Below, one piece after another: positions 45,016 through 56,630 of a DNA stretch of 64,000 nt. The notes beneath the pieces were generated by a model. It was not told the origin of the DNA and did no database searches. It saw nothing but the letters and a program-made list of their open reading frames with translations. The DNA is from Vicia villosa (Eukaryota > Streptophyta > Magnoliopsida > Fabales > Fabaceae), in NCBI RefSeq assembly GCF_029867415.1, contig NW_026706283.1:113149-177148 (forward strand). Reading direction: 5' to 3'. Numbering within the stretch: the stretch's first letter is position 1; each line of letters begins with the position of its first letter. Both the position numbers and the translations under genes were made by a program.

Positions 45016-45899
45016 CATTATTATCGATACAATTCCTCAAATCTCAAATCTGAAAATTGTTCCAACAATTCCAATTCTCGCATCATCAACATAGACATAT
45101 GCAATGATTTCCTACTCAATGCATCGACTACAACATTCGCTTTTCCAAGATGGTAGTTCAAACCAAAATCATAATCTTTCAAGAATTCCAACCATCTTCT
45201 TTGCCTCAAATTCAACTCTCTCTGATCAAACAAATACCTTAAACTCTTGGAGTCACTATACACATCAAATATCGACCCAAACAATAATGGCTCCAATGTT
45301 TCAAAACAAACACAACGGCGGCGAACTCTAAATCATGCGTCGGATAATTCCTTTCATGAACTTTAAGTTGCCATGAAGCATAAGCTACTACTTGTCATTT
45401 TTGCATCAAAACACCTCCCAAACCCATCAAAGAAGCATCATAATACATAACAAATGGTTCCAACGGATCCGGCAAAATCAAAATAGGAGCCTTAGTTAAC
45501 ATTCTCTTAAGCTCTTGAAAATTAGCTTCACATTGCAAAGTCCAATTAAAAGCTTGACCTTTCCTAGTAAATTGTGTCAACGGCAAGGATAACTTAGAAA
45601 ACCCCTCAATGAACTTCCTATAATAACCAGCCAAACCAAGAAAACTTCTAATCTCAAAAACAAACTTAGGAACTTCCCAATGAGATACAGCCTCAATCTT
45701 CGACGGATCAACAGAAATACCTCCACTTGAAATCACATGGCCAAGAAAACTCACTTCCATCAACCAAAACTCACACTTAGAAAGCTTAGCAAATAACTTC
45801 TTCTCTTTCAACACTGATAACACAATCCTCTAATGCTTAGCATGATCATCCTCACTCTTAGAATATATCAAAATATCATCAATAAACACCACCTACATT
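45015..45899 (-). pseudogene. RT C-terminus and RNase H of element G
   Basis: From 45899 the minus strand reads VVFIDDILIYSKSE, the catalytic FIDD box of RT, with a TAG shortly after near 45833. Then [20 protein letters not shown] and [13 protein letters not shown] of [17 protein letters not shown] of the connection, and RNase H with [12 protein letters not shown] and, in another frame, [14 protein letters not shown] and NVVVDALSRK. The frame shifts near 45395 and ends at 45021 in LTR-type sequence, so integrase is absent. Confidence 0.85.
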
Positions 45900-47683
45900 T
45901 GTCACACCGAATGATAACACGAATTTATACCATATATTTAGCTTAAATTCAATTAATATTATTAGCATTTTCATTCAATTATGTTATTTTATTATGATAT
46001 TATGCGGGTATTTGCGATGTTTCAGGTATTGTGTTCATGTTAAAGATTATTTGTAAAAAGAAGAAGAAATAGAGCCAAATCATTCATATTGATCCAAGAG
46101 AAGAAAAGAGAGGGTCTGAAGAAAATAGAGGGTGCAAAAGAAGGCCCAAAAGCAGAATGGTAGAAGCCCAACCCACGAAGGAGTTGAAAGCAACTACCTC
46201 ATCACGTGGAGACGCCCGTCTCCAAGGGCCCTAGCCATGTCACAAGGTGGAGACGCCCGTCACCAACCTCTCTTAAAAATCTCCACTTAAGACGCACGTC
46301 TCAAGTCGTTCACCAAGTCAAGCCAAGAAGTGGAGACGCACGTCTCTGGGAAGAGTCAAAAGAGGTTACTACATTTACAGAAGAAAAAGTGCTTCATGAG
46401 AGAGAGAAAGCTACCACTTCTCAACTATAAAAGGAGACCGATAATTCATTATCAAGGGTCCGAATTTCTGCAACGAAACTCTGCCAAATTTATTTTCCGA
46501 ACGCATTATTTCCTTCGCATTTTAATTCTCACCATTATTTTCTCACAACAAATTCTACACCGGAAATTGTTGTGAATTTTCAATAAATCTAACCATACGT
46601 TGGATTTAGTTTTTTTTATTCCTTGCTTTAATATTTTTCACCGAATAATTATCTGAAGAACGATCCAATCGACCTGTGGTGGAAGTTCAAGTACTCCAAG
46701 ATTCAAGATTTTATTTCAGATTTATATTATTCACGTTTCTTATTTACTGCTTTACTTATATTCCTTTGCATGATATATTGTATGCCAATTGATATGCCTA
46801 TTATTATGAATAGAATTGATTTATGCATGTTTAACCGTATCAATATGTCTGGCTAATTTATTTAGATATCGGTATGTAGAGTAGGTTAACCGTAGGTATC
46901 CGAAATAAGTTGGCTTAAATATGTTTTATTAAATATCACTTGTTTTTGGTTTTATGTCTAATCTAATTTGCTAAGGTTCTAAAATCAATAGAGCGAGAGT
47001 TTGAGATTTTAGGACTGATAAAGGTTAAAATCAATAGAGCGAGAGTTTGAGATATTTAACTGGATAGTAGACATGGAACATTAGTTTTAAGGATGGTGAA
47101 AGCGTATTAAAATTAATTAGAATTTATTTACTTTCATAAAGTGTTTTTAAACTCGACGCGGGATAGCGAGAGCGCACGTTAGGGAATACTTGCATGATCC
47201 GAGTAAACAGAGCGAGAGTTTGAGACTAGGAAATTTAAGTAGATAACGTCTTCATAAAGCGAGCATTTTATTAAATATGATGTTTTCGAAAAGCTTTTCT
47301 AAATCTAATGGGATGGCGAGAGCGTACATTATGAGTTAGGACAGTAGTCTAAATCAACAGAGCGAGAGTTTGAGAGGAGGACTTTTAAATGACATAGTTA
47401 ATAGAGATTTTTAATTAAATAAGAACCATAGCCAATGAACCTTCGGATCACCTAAGTTAGACGAAATACATACTGATATCCGTTTATTATTATATCCTTA
47501 GAATTCATATTTTAATTTTCCCGTTAGAAACAACCAAAGTATTAGTAGCCTTAGCTTTACATAGTAACCTTAGATAACAGTAGATCGATTCATAGTCCCT
47601 GTGGATTCGATATCTTTTAAAACTACACGACACGACTGTGCACTTGCAGTTATCAGATTTATAGACACGTAAAGTCGCGATCA
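45900..47683 (-). repeat. LTR of fragment I (1,784 bp)
   Basis: TG...CA termini on the minus strand, next to a PPT. Contains four copies of AGAGCGAGAGTTTGAGA and two of GCGAGAGCG-CACGTTA-like motifs on the plus strand between 46990 and 47375, plus short repeats of GTGGAGACGCCCGTCTCC near 46208-46350. No coding content. Confidence 0.72.
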
Positions 47684-47945
47684 AACTCCCCCAAACTTGA
47701 ACCTTTGCTTGTCCTCAAGTAAATAATCAGATTAAAAAAGGTGGACAATGAAAAATGAAATGCAGGTTCGCCACATCGTTCGGGTTGTACTTAGCCACAG
47801 AGTGTTTTTGTTGGAAACCTATGAGACAAATCTTAACAATAAGATTATAGTGGTGACACTAGAAAGCTCCTAGTATGCATACCAATCCGAATCATGCTAT
47901 TATAGCTCGACCTTGACCTCGTCGTTTTGTTCTACCCGTTTCATT
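45900..47945 (-). mobile_element. Fragment I: truncated 3' end of an Athila-like gypsy element
   Basis: On the minus strand the piece has about 260 nt of internal sequence, including TGAGGACAAGCAAAGG and the PPT TTTGGGGGAGTT at 47684-47695, then an LTR from TGATCGCGAC (47683) to GGTGTGACA (45900). The internal/PPT/LTR order and the AACTGCAAGTGCACAG and GGGACTATG segments are typical of Athila-group elements in legumes. The 5' part of the element is missing. About 22 codons of G's RT are lost at the insertion point. Confidence 0.7.
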
Positions 47946-48555
47946 CACGCGCACCAAACGGCATGACTGAATACCATAGTGTCCATACCCCGTTCTAAAA
48001 GTAGTCTTCTGAATATTCTTCGTCTTCACACGAATCTGATGATACCCAGACCTCAAATGAATCTTACTGAATACACAAGTACCCACCAACTGATCCATAA
48101 AATCATCAATTCTCGGAAGTGGATACTTGTTCTTAATCTTGACCTTGTTCAATTGTCTAAAATCAACACATCCTCATAGAAACTTCCTTCTTCTTAACCA
48201 ATAAAACAGGTGCACCCCTCGACAACACACTCGGATGAATAAACTTCTTCTCAAGTAAATCCTCGAGTTGACTCTTCAACTCTTTCAACTCATAAACTAA
48301 CATCCGATATGGAGCCATCGATACAGGACTAGTTCCAAGAACTAAATCAATCGAAAACTTAACTTCTTGTTCCGGCGGTAAATCACTTACATCTTCAGGA
48401 AATACCTTGGCAAAATCGCGAACTGTTGGCAATTCTTCAATTGTTCTCTTCTCATGATTATCTAAAATTGCCAACAACATAAACAACTCTGCACCATCTT
48501 GCATTGATTCATCTACTTTCTTAGAAGACAAAAACAAATCTTCTTTGGCACCAAT
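47946..48555 (-). pseudogene. RT N-terminal half of element G
   Basis: Reads VRDFAKVFPEDVSDLPPEQEV, PVSMAPYRM, ELKSQLEDLLEKKFIHPS and GAPVLLVKKK, then a two-base deletion near 48160, [39 protein letters not shown] and [10 protein letters not shown]. The expected catalytic Asp in FSKIDLRSGY is His here. The frame runs into fragment I just after the MPFG-type box. Confidence 0.85.
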
Positions 48556-49944
48556 TTAAGGAAAGATAATCGTCTTCTCAAAACGGTTGATATACACACG
48601 ATTAAACTCCAACCAGTTTATACCTAAAATCACATTAAGTTGCTCTAACGGAAGAAAAACTAAATCAATTCCGAATTCTCTTCCAAAGATACTCAACGGA
48701 CAATTCAAAAACACAAAAGAAGTAGACATAGAACCCATAGCAGGTATATCAATAATCATACTTCTATGCATATCAGACAACACAAGATTCAATATCATAG
48801 CACAATCCAACGAAATTAAATAATGTGTTGCACCAGTATCAATAATAGCAATCAAAGGTGTACCATTAATAAAGCACGTACCTAGGATTAGCCTATCATC
48901 AGCAGTGGCCTTATCACCATACAATGCAAACACTTTTCCTTTCGCTTGCTCCTTCTTCGGTTTATCACACTTGGTACTAATGTGCCCTTGCTCACCATAA
49001 TTGTAGCAAGTCACACCCAAACTAACTTTACAATCCACAGCCTTGTGACCCAGCTTGTCACACTTGAAACACTTAACAAAATTCTTGTTGCATTCATTAG
49101 CACGATGTCCTTCGACACCACACTTGAAGCACTTAACCGAAGAACTAGATCCTCCCCCACTTGGCTTTCCGCCATAACCAGCTTTCTTCTTCTTATCAAC
49201 GTACGGTTTTCCACGGTATTGACCTTTCCCTTTCCCATCATTCAAAGCCTTATAGTGAGAACCACTCTCCCTGCTATCCTTGTCATAAATCCGACTATTG
49301 TAAACCAACTCCGCAAAATGAGTAATTTGTTGGTAACCAATAGCCTTCTTAATGTCATGCCTCAAATCGTTCACAAATTTCAAACACTTTGACCTCTCAC
49401 CATTCATAGTATTGTAATGAGGACAGTACTTAATCAACTCTTGGAATTTTGCAGCATACTCCGCCACAGTTCCATTCCCTTGCTTCAACTCAAGAAATTC
49501 CACCTCTTTCTTCCCACAGAAATCTTCCAGAAAATAGGTCTCCAAGAATGCATCGTAAAAAAGATCCCAAGTAATTTGAATACCCTCTTCTTCACACCTC
49601 TGAGCAGTGTTACCCCACCAATCCTCAGCTTCTTTCTTGAGTATGTGAGTACCAAATTACACTCTTTGCGCGTCCGTACAATTCATAACCCGAAATATCT
49701 TCTCAATTTCCTTCAACCAAACTTGTGCCTTATCAGGTTCTTGCTCTCCCTCAAAGATAGGCGGATTGTTCCTCTGGAACTTCCCCAAAGATTGAAACTC
49801 TCCATCATCACCATTCCGATTACCGACATTCACTTGAGGAATCTGACCAAGAGATCCAACCAACATCCTCAATGCATCAGCAATGGCATCATCGTTCCTT
49901 CGAGCAACCAATGTCTTGAGACAACCAACAACCAAAACATACAA
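48556..49944 (-). pseudogene. Gag and protease of element G
   Basis: The head (49944-49657) and body (49545-48556) lie in different frames. The body has a capsid-like segment (VAEYAAKFQELIKYCPHY), a Gly/Lys-rich linker and three zinc knuckles at residues about 139-152, 159-172 and 180-193: CFKCGVEGHRANEC, CFKCDKLGHKAVDC and CYNYGEQGHISTKC, the last with Tyr for its second Cys. The protease follows with AIIDTGATHYLIS at about 233-245 and NVILGINWLEFN near the end. Two or three knuckles are usual for Tekay-type gag. Confidence 0.86.
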
Positions 49945-50022
49945 AATAGTATTGATCGTGTTAGATACACAAATCTAATACAACGGGAGTAAAAGACATT
50001 AATGACCTTGACCAACTGGTAG

Positions 50023-50039
50023 ACCATGCTTTGATACCA
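50023..50039 (-). promoter_or_regulatory. Primer binding site of element G, tRNA-Met type
   Basis: Minus strand TGGTATCAAAGCATGGT, one or two bases from the consensus TGGTATCAGAGC of initiator-Met-primed elements. Lies just upstream of gag. Confidence 0.75.
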
Positions 50040-50043
50040 CTAA

Positions 50044-50381
50044 TGTAAACAAATATTCACAGAGTATATTATCATGCATAAAATAAAAAGGGCGTCACAT
50101 GTTGTTTTCACCGCAATGAAAACCCAAAACAAACATACCAATCATGCACTAATCACCTTGTAACACAATTTGATACTTCATGCTTTCATAAAATTATGCA
50201 CATCGCACGCGGAATAGTAATCATCAAGAAATTTTAATGAATATATCCCATACTATATTCACCTACCTAAAAATCAAGTATTCATAAATCAGGATGTGAA
50301 AATCCAAGATTATATGAAACTCTTAATTTTTAGATTGAAGTTTTCTTGAAAAAAGATGCGGGCAAATTTTGGGGTATAACA
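50044..50381 (-). repeat. LTR remnant(s) next to element G
   Basis: On the minus strand it starts TGTTATACCCCAAAATTTG at 50381, like a Tat-type LTR start, and ends GTTTACA at 50044, four bases before G's PBS. It does not resemble G's 3' LTR piece at 44023, so it is probably a fusion of an LTR start from another element with the 3' tip of G's 5' LTR. Confidence 0.45.
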
Positions 50382-50718
50382 GCGTACAACCTCTAAAAAA
50401 CACCAACATACTACAAACTACGTAGACTCTTATCCTCCCTAAGGAGGTACGTAGGCACTTGGTAACAAGGCGAGTCTCCTTTCCCAAAATTTCAATAAGG
50501 CTAATATTTGCCCTATTTAACTGTCTGTCACCTTTCTTTATTAGCCATAAACCTTTGCCTTAGACAAAACCTTAGGAAAGGGTTAAGGGTGCCTAACACC
50601 TTCCCTTGACCTGATTATAATAACTTATCCAGATCTCTAAACTTCGTAGCGTTTTCTATTCGCCCTGGCAGAATAGGTGGCGACTCTAAAATCTAAATTT
50701 TAAGGGCAAGTTGCTACA
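50382..50718 (+). repeat. 3' end of a Tat-type LTR
   Basis: Contains GGTACGTAGGCACTTGG, GGGTGCCTAACACCTTCCC and TGGCGACTCT near the end, in the same order and spacing as in the LTR ends of E (26027-26363). It ends TTGCTACA at 50718 with no PBS after it, so it is the tail of a 3' or solo LTR whose start is lost. Confidence 0.65.
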
Positions 50719-52853
50719 CACAACATCCTCTTTTAGAGCATAAGAGGAAACTTAAAGAAAATGCAAACATCCACTTGAACTATCCATTCAAAGACATAGA
50801 GAAACCAGACCCCTATATTGGATAACTCAGAACACAGGACACAATTGTGTTCATGACTCAAAACACAAGACACAAAAGCAAATATTTGCAGAAAGAAGGA
50901 ACACTGCAAACAAGTACAGTCTCTAAATAGGACAACCTATTCAACATCTTTGTAAAACAACTGGAAAAGTATGACCTCAGGTTTAGCAATGTCTGACCAC
51001 CACCCTTTTTCCCTATGTTTGCCACAAGTTGACTAACATAACATTCACAAAACCAAACTCAAGACCACACCCATATCCGAACGAAGGACACGAGAACACA
51101 CAAACAGAGACACGTAATATGAAGAAGAAAAAGAAACACAAAGACTTTAAATACCTGAGCAAAAATAACGCACCTAGACTGTAACACATGTCTTAGTCAA
51201 GAAACGCTACTTCAAAATAAATTCATCAGGTAATGTTGTACACCGGATAGAAGAATTAAGTTCATCAGAACTGGATTTTTCTATAAATGACAGTTTCCAA
51301 AACATGTATGGAAGTCAGAACACGTGATACACACCATCAATACACGTCTTAGATAAAACATTTAAGAATAATCCCTGCTGGTCTTCAAGGATAAGCCATG
51401 TCTTGAGATATGTCCTAACTTCAAGTTCGACATTTTCCTACAGATTAAGTAGATTAGTCTTTAAAAGAATTTTCCATAAGATTAAAAGCAGTAGTGCACT
51501 ATCTTCAGCCCTCAGATTTTGCAGAGAAAAATAAATCCTCCCAGACACCACATAATCTCCCAAAGTCCAACTTGAGAGACCTGAGACCAAATGATTAAAT
51601 CAGTCACCTTCATATGATTCAACCATTTATGCCCTGCCAAGCATACTAAAATTTCACAACATGTTTTCCTGACATTTTACTTCCCCGACTGTATTACTAC
51701 AGCTCCAATCCATGGACAGGTCCAATACTTCTCCTGTTATAGACAATAATGCTTCAGTTAAAGATGAACCTTGAAGCACAGGATGAAGAATCCTAAAGGA
51801 CTTCATCTTCCCATAGTGTAGGGTTAAAACTACTATATACTCCTAGTTGGACATACCAGCCGAGTATGACTTCATACTGTAAAATCAATCCTGACTTTTG
51901 TTGGAAATCATGAACAATAATTGTCATGGGTGTTGTTCCAATATGACAAAGGTAAAGAGGATAAAAGTTTGAATTTCAAAATTATAAATCCTCTTCACTA
52001 TTCCAGACATCTTTTACAAATCCAAAACCAATAGCTCCTTTAGAGAGTTATCAAGTACCCTGAGCAATCCACATAAGCAAAGACACACTTGACTTGGAAC
52101 TTTTCACATATTTCAAACCAAATGCTATTAGCTTCCTTGTTGCACAAGTTTCAGATTGCCACTTTCTATCCCTTGCAGAAAAGAAACTAACTCCTTGAAG
52201 AGCAAGTTGATCAGATCCCCTATCTAATGTTGAACTCCTAGCAACTTCTGGATAAAATTGTTGTTTAGTATTGCCTTTCCATTACCCCTTGTGGATATTG
52301 CCAAAAGCTCCATATATTGCTCGATCTCAGAACCTTGAGTGTTCTAAATGCATAAATGCATAAACCTTCAGATAAATACTTCATCTCCCATTTGTATTCA
52401 CCTTTAGTCCTATGCACGGCCTCCTACGTACCTGTGACTTAGGCTGTTTCTTCTCCATGATAGAAGTCATGACAACCTCCTTGATCACACCAACACCAGA
52501 ACAGGTATGTGCTTCATTCTGGACAAACTGGGCTTACTTGGATGAAGAGGTAAATACCTTAGATGATGTCTTAACATCAGATCCGACATATACCTTTTAC
52601 ACACAGATTCAACAACAATGGTTTTTGGAGGAACCCCTGTTGAGGATACAAGGAGGTTCTTCAGCAACTGATCATCCTTCATGATCAGACATCATACAGT
52701 GACATGCATGATACACACCTCAGGAACATATGTAAGACCTCCTGTCTAACATTGAGGTGTAAGCAGTCAATCTTCTGCACCTAAAGAAGAGATTCCTTCT
52801 AATAGGTATCTGGAGCAAAAAACAACAAGCAAATGGTAAAGTCAACACTATAC
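50719..52853. other. Unclassified non-coding repeat-like sequence, left part
   Basis: About 2.1 kb, AC-rich, with no convincing frame on either strand. It continues on the other side of solo LTR J. A 90-codon frame at 52412-52684 has no recognisable features. Confidence 0.5.
52849..52853. repeat. Target duplication of solo LTR J, left (TATAC)
   Basis: Same five bases at 54943-54947. Confidence 0.93.
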
Positions 52854-54942
52854 TGTAACGACCGTTTTTATTTGCGTATTTATTTAATTACGTGTTATGT
52901 GAATTATTTGTTAGATTATGTGTTCTTTATGTGCTTATGTGATATTTGTGTTATTTATTGGGAATTATTAGTAAATAACATAAGTTGGTAAGTTTACTAG
53001 TTATTGGGCCTAAGTTGATATTAGTATTTGAGAGGTGCTAAATAGAGCCCATAGGTAATTTGAGGTTTAGTGAGGGTTTAACAAAACAAGAGAATTGAGG
53101 GGAATTAGGAATTAGAGCTCATTTGACAAAATTGTGAAAGAAGAGAGGAGAGGAGAGAAGATGAGAAGCTAGGTCTTGAAGATAGAGTTGGCTTCAATCC
53201 AAAACCCAGGGTAAGGGTGGGGTTATTTCATGCTAAAGGGATGTATGATGATGTTTAGGGTGGGTTAGATTGTATGTAGGAACCATGGATTGAATGTTGT
53301 ACAATATTAGGGTTTTATGATGAAATTGCATGAATTTTTGGTTGAAGTGTGTTTTTATTGATGATTGATGATTAATGATGTTAGATGTTGTGATTATATG
53401 TGTTTAATTGTTGATTGCGATGCGTTTTGGTTGGTGGAAGTGTGTTTACGCAATTATGTGTGATTCTGTTATTTTTCTGCATAATCGCACGTCCGCTAAG
53501 CGGCCTTGGCTCGCTAAGCGGATGCTGAGTGAAAATTTGAAAATGCGCAAGCTCGCTAAGCAAAGCTGGTCCGCTAAGCGGAGCTGCGAGTTTGGTTCGC
53601 TTCTATTTTTAGTCTGTATTAACGCGCTTCAAGCTGGGATATTGAATTTGAGTTTCCATAAGCTCGTTCAAGGGTCGCTAAGCAGACTATGCTGTATAAA
53701 ACTTTTTGTAACTTTGAAATGATGTATCTTTTGATCCGTAACTCCTTTTTAAGTGTCGTTTAAACCCCCGTGAAATTCTAATTGATGTCTTTTTAATGGA
53801 TATGACATGAAAACCTTTGTATATCTTTTTGAACCTTTTCTTGTATTGTATCGGTTGATGTTGTGATTGATGTTGTGAAGTGAAACATTGTTGTATGATG
53901 GTACAACATAGCGACGAGAATGTGAAGTGATGGATTACTATAAAAGTAATGATGTTTAGTCGATGTTGTGATGTGTTGTAAATGTGTGTTTTATGGATGT
54001 GCATTAATGTGTCGCATCCATTGCATAAGTGTCTTTTAGCCTGAAAATGGCAACAACTATTAGGCTGAGAGATGGCAACGACTATTAGCCTAAGAGATGG
54101 AAATGACTATTAGCCTTAAAATGGCAACGACGATAGCCCAAGTGGCAATGTTTGAGACGGGAGTTTTACTCCAAATGGTACCACATGCATTTGCATAAGT
54201 CGAGTCTCATTTAAATTGCATTTAAATTGCATCGATTTGTGTTTGAATTGTTGAGATGATGAGATGTTTGTTGTGACGTGATGGAGAGATGTTATTCTGA
54301 TGCATTGATACTGTAATTGTGAATTGAGTATGTTGTAATAATTGATTATTGACATTGTTGTCGTTCTGTAAGTTGTTTAGTGACGATAGTTGTTGTAAGA
54401 TGTTATGTGATGAGAAGTGGCGATATATGTATGATCTTTACCATGCTTTGAATATTATTATACGTTTCTTTATAACGAATGATATCTCACCCCTTCTGTT
54501 TGAATGTTAACCTTCGTTGGTAACTTGCAGGTAGCGACATGGAGTAGTCGTTTACCTATTAGCTCGAGTCGGTGTGTCTATGCTCTGATACATAGCATTC
54601 GGGGGATGTTTATTTGTTTTGGTTGTGTCGTTATGCCTTTCTTGATTTTGTTGTTGTTCTCTTTGTTTTGAGACATGTTGGATATTGTAGCCATGTTGGC
54701 AAAGATGTTATGATTTGGATAATGTTGGTTCTGAATTCTGTTGCGATGTTATGAAGTAGTTTGGATTTAAATGACTAATGATGTATGATTTTCCTCCGTT
54801 ATACGTGTTATGTATCTTTATATGTGAGCTTTCCTGAGATTTGTTTAAGAAGATATATGTGACGCCTCGAATCATGATGTTTGTTTTGAGTGTTTGAACT
54901 CTGATTTTCCTATAAATTGTGGGGTACATTTGGGGTGTTACA
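52854..54942 (+). mobile_element. Solo LTR J (2,089 bp)
   Basis: Starts TGTAACGACCG, ends GGGGTGTTACA, and is flanked by TATAC on both sides (52849-52853 and 54943-54947). No internal sequence remains, so it is the product of recombination between two LTRs. Its R/U5 part with TAACTTGCAGGTAGCGACATGG is of the type found in chromovirus (Tekay-like) LTRs. It holds palindromic CCGCTAAGCGG motifs and a four-unit minisatellite. The plus orientation is assigned by the position of the GCAGGTA region near its 3' end. Confidence 0.93.
54038..54140 (+). repeat. Four-unit minisatellite in LTR J
   Basis: Four units of about 25 bp with the core ATGGCAACGACTATTAGCC. Units differ at one to four positions. 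Confidence 0.8.
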
Positions 54943-54947
54943 TATAC
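54943..54947. repeat. Target duplication of solo LTR J, right (TATAC)
   Basis: Same five bases at 52849-52853. Confidence 0.93.
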
Positions 54948-56630
54948 CTTAACCATCTCTACATCTTCAAGACTCATTAATGCATTTCACACCTTAGTAC
55001 ATCTATTCCAATATGTGAAGACACCACATAGTTGGACTCTGTACTTAAGAGGGGCCTCCTTTAAGTATTCATACCTTGTTCTTGATATGGTTTGTTCAGC
55101 TCCCTTTCCTCAAGTTAATATTGAAGAATCAATCCAATGGATTGGATGATACTTCCAAAGTGCATATACTTATTAACCACTGAGTCTAGGTTGATACACT
55201 TTTCATTATTCCTTCTTAGATAATAGTTTTTCTTTGTTCAGAACCAGAGTTCCATGTTGTCATATACTTGACAGATGAATCAAGTTTGAGTAAACAACCT
55301 CCATCCTGTTTGTAGAAAAATCTATCAACCTCGAACCTTTGGATAACAGCTTTCTTAAATCCTTTTCTCTAAATTTTTGATTCGTTTGGTCAGAAGAACC
55401 AAACAGATGCCAGAGATAATGTTCTTGCAATTAGTATGGACTTTATACAAGAATAACCTTCTTGAGATGTCCTTCAAATGCAACAGCATGCTAAGCTTCT
55501 GCAGTCCTACTTCATTGGATCAGAAATAAACCAACCCAAGAAGTATCCCGTATGTTGCTCGTGTCCTGATCAACATATGCATCTAAGACAAGTTTCTAGC
55601 ATTGAACCTTCTTAGATCCGGATGCCTCCTCTTCGAAATCAGGAGTAGGTTCCAAACATATGTGATCACCACACATTTGTTCTTCCCCCAAAGTATTTGT
55701 TGTGCAATCTCTTTAACAAGAAAAATTCTGCATAATTTGCTGATATGATGTCTCAACATTTTGAAGAACATCATTCAAGAATTTCACCAAGAGACCCTTC
55801 AACAAAGACATGTGGTTGGCCTTCCAGAGAAGAGGAAAAAATAAATTGCTTTCTTCCGATCTCCTATCAATGAACTTATTGAAAATGCCTTTATGAGTGG
55901 GCCTAAGACAAACCTGAAGTATCTTTGACTACTTTAATAAGTTAATCGACACAATCCTCCATGTATCACACCATAGGATACATCATCAAAGGATACACCA
56001 GAATTTTTCCTTCAAATGCACTGAAATAAATGAAAAACTCCTCCACCAAGCTTTAGGCACAACATGGGTCACTTCTCTCCTAACAGCCCTAAGGCAAGGT
56101 CACCCTACACCTTGTCACGAATAGACCATCCTCCACTTCTAGGGACCATTCTCAAACATATGAACTGGACAAGTTCATACACCTTTTCAACTAAACTATC
56201 TTTCTTGCATATGAATCAGAAAGTATCCTCCCAAGATCTCATCTAGAGAATTGAACAGGATGCCTACTTTGATAGCAATTGAAATTCTGGTGAGTCATAC
56301 TTCAGATGTCAGATGGCATATTAAGACATATGATCCAACAATAAAACCACAACAAGGTATATATCGATATATACATAAAAGCTGAAAAGCAATAAACAAC
56401 ACACACAATTGTTTCCCAGTTTGGTGACAAACACCTACTCTGGGGGCATACCAAGCCAAGAATGAAGTTCACTACTAGTAGTATCAATTCAAAGCAAAAT
56501 TCCCCCGTTTACAACTTCTCACTTAATCACCACCCAATGACCCTTCTACCTAAGTTCTCCCTAGAGATGAGAAACCACCATCTCACTTTAAACCACCATG
56601 TGATGTCTAGTTGTTAACACCTCAGCCACT
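54948..56630. other. Unclassified non-coding repeat-like sequence, right part
   Basis: Continuation of 50719-52853. It includes TTGTTTCCCAGTTTGGTGAC near 56408 and GTTCACTACTAGTAGTATCAA near 56467, which look like parts of a dispersed repeat, but I cannot name it. No coding content found. It ends where LTR D starts. Confidence 0.5.

Larger units (their letters stand above)
44023..50381 (-). mobile_element. Element G: decayed tRNA-Met-primed Ty3/gypsy (Tekay-like), interrupted by I
   Basis: Minus-strand order: LTR remnant, PBS at 50039-50023, gag with zinc knuckles, protease, RT (split by fragment I at 45900-47945), RNase H, then a direct jump into LTR-type sequence at about 45015 that ends GGTGTTACA at 44023. 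Integrase, 3' UTR and the start of the 3' LTR are missing. A Met-type PBS and CCHC gag suggest a chromovirus, but with no integrase there is no chromodomain to confirm it. Confidence 0.75.

Noticed and set aside
49417..49992. 191-codon plus-strand frame
   Set aside because: It is antisense to the gag of element G, whose minus-strand frame has zinc knuckles.
50044..50381. Complete 338-bp 5' LTR of G
   Set aside because: Its start is of Tat type and its sequence does not match the LTR piece at G's other end, so it is more likely a composite of remnants.
52412..52684. Small host gene
   Set aside because: A 90-codon frame without a domain, in repeat-like DNA, with an overlapping antisense frame of similar length.
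53741..53765. MITE end in LTR J
   Set aside because: A stretch CTTTTTAAGTGTCGTTT matches the TIR interior of the MITE at 18464, but there is no partner repeat, no CTCCCTCC end and no TA duplication. Chance or LTR sequence.
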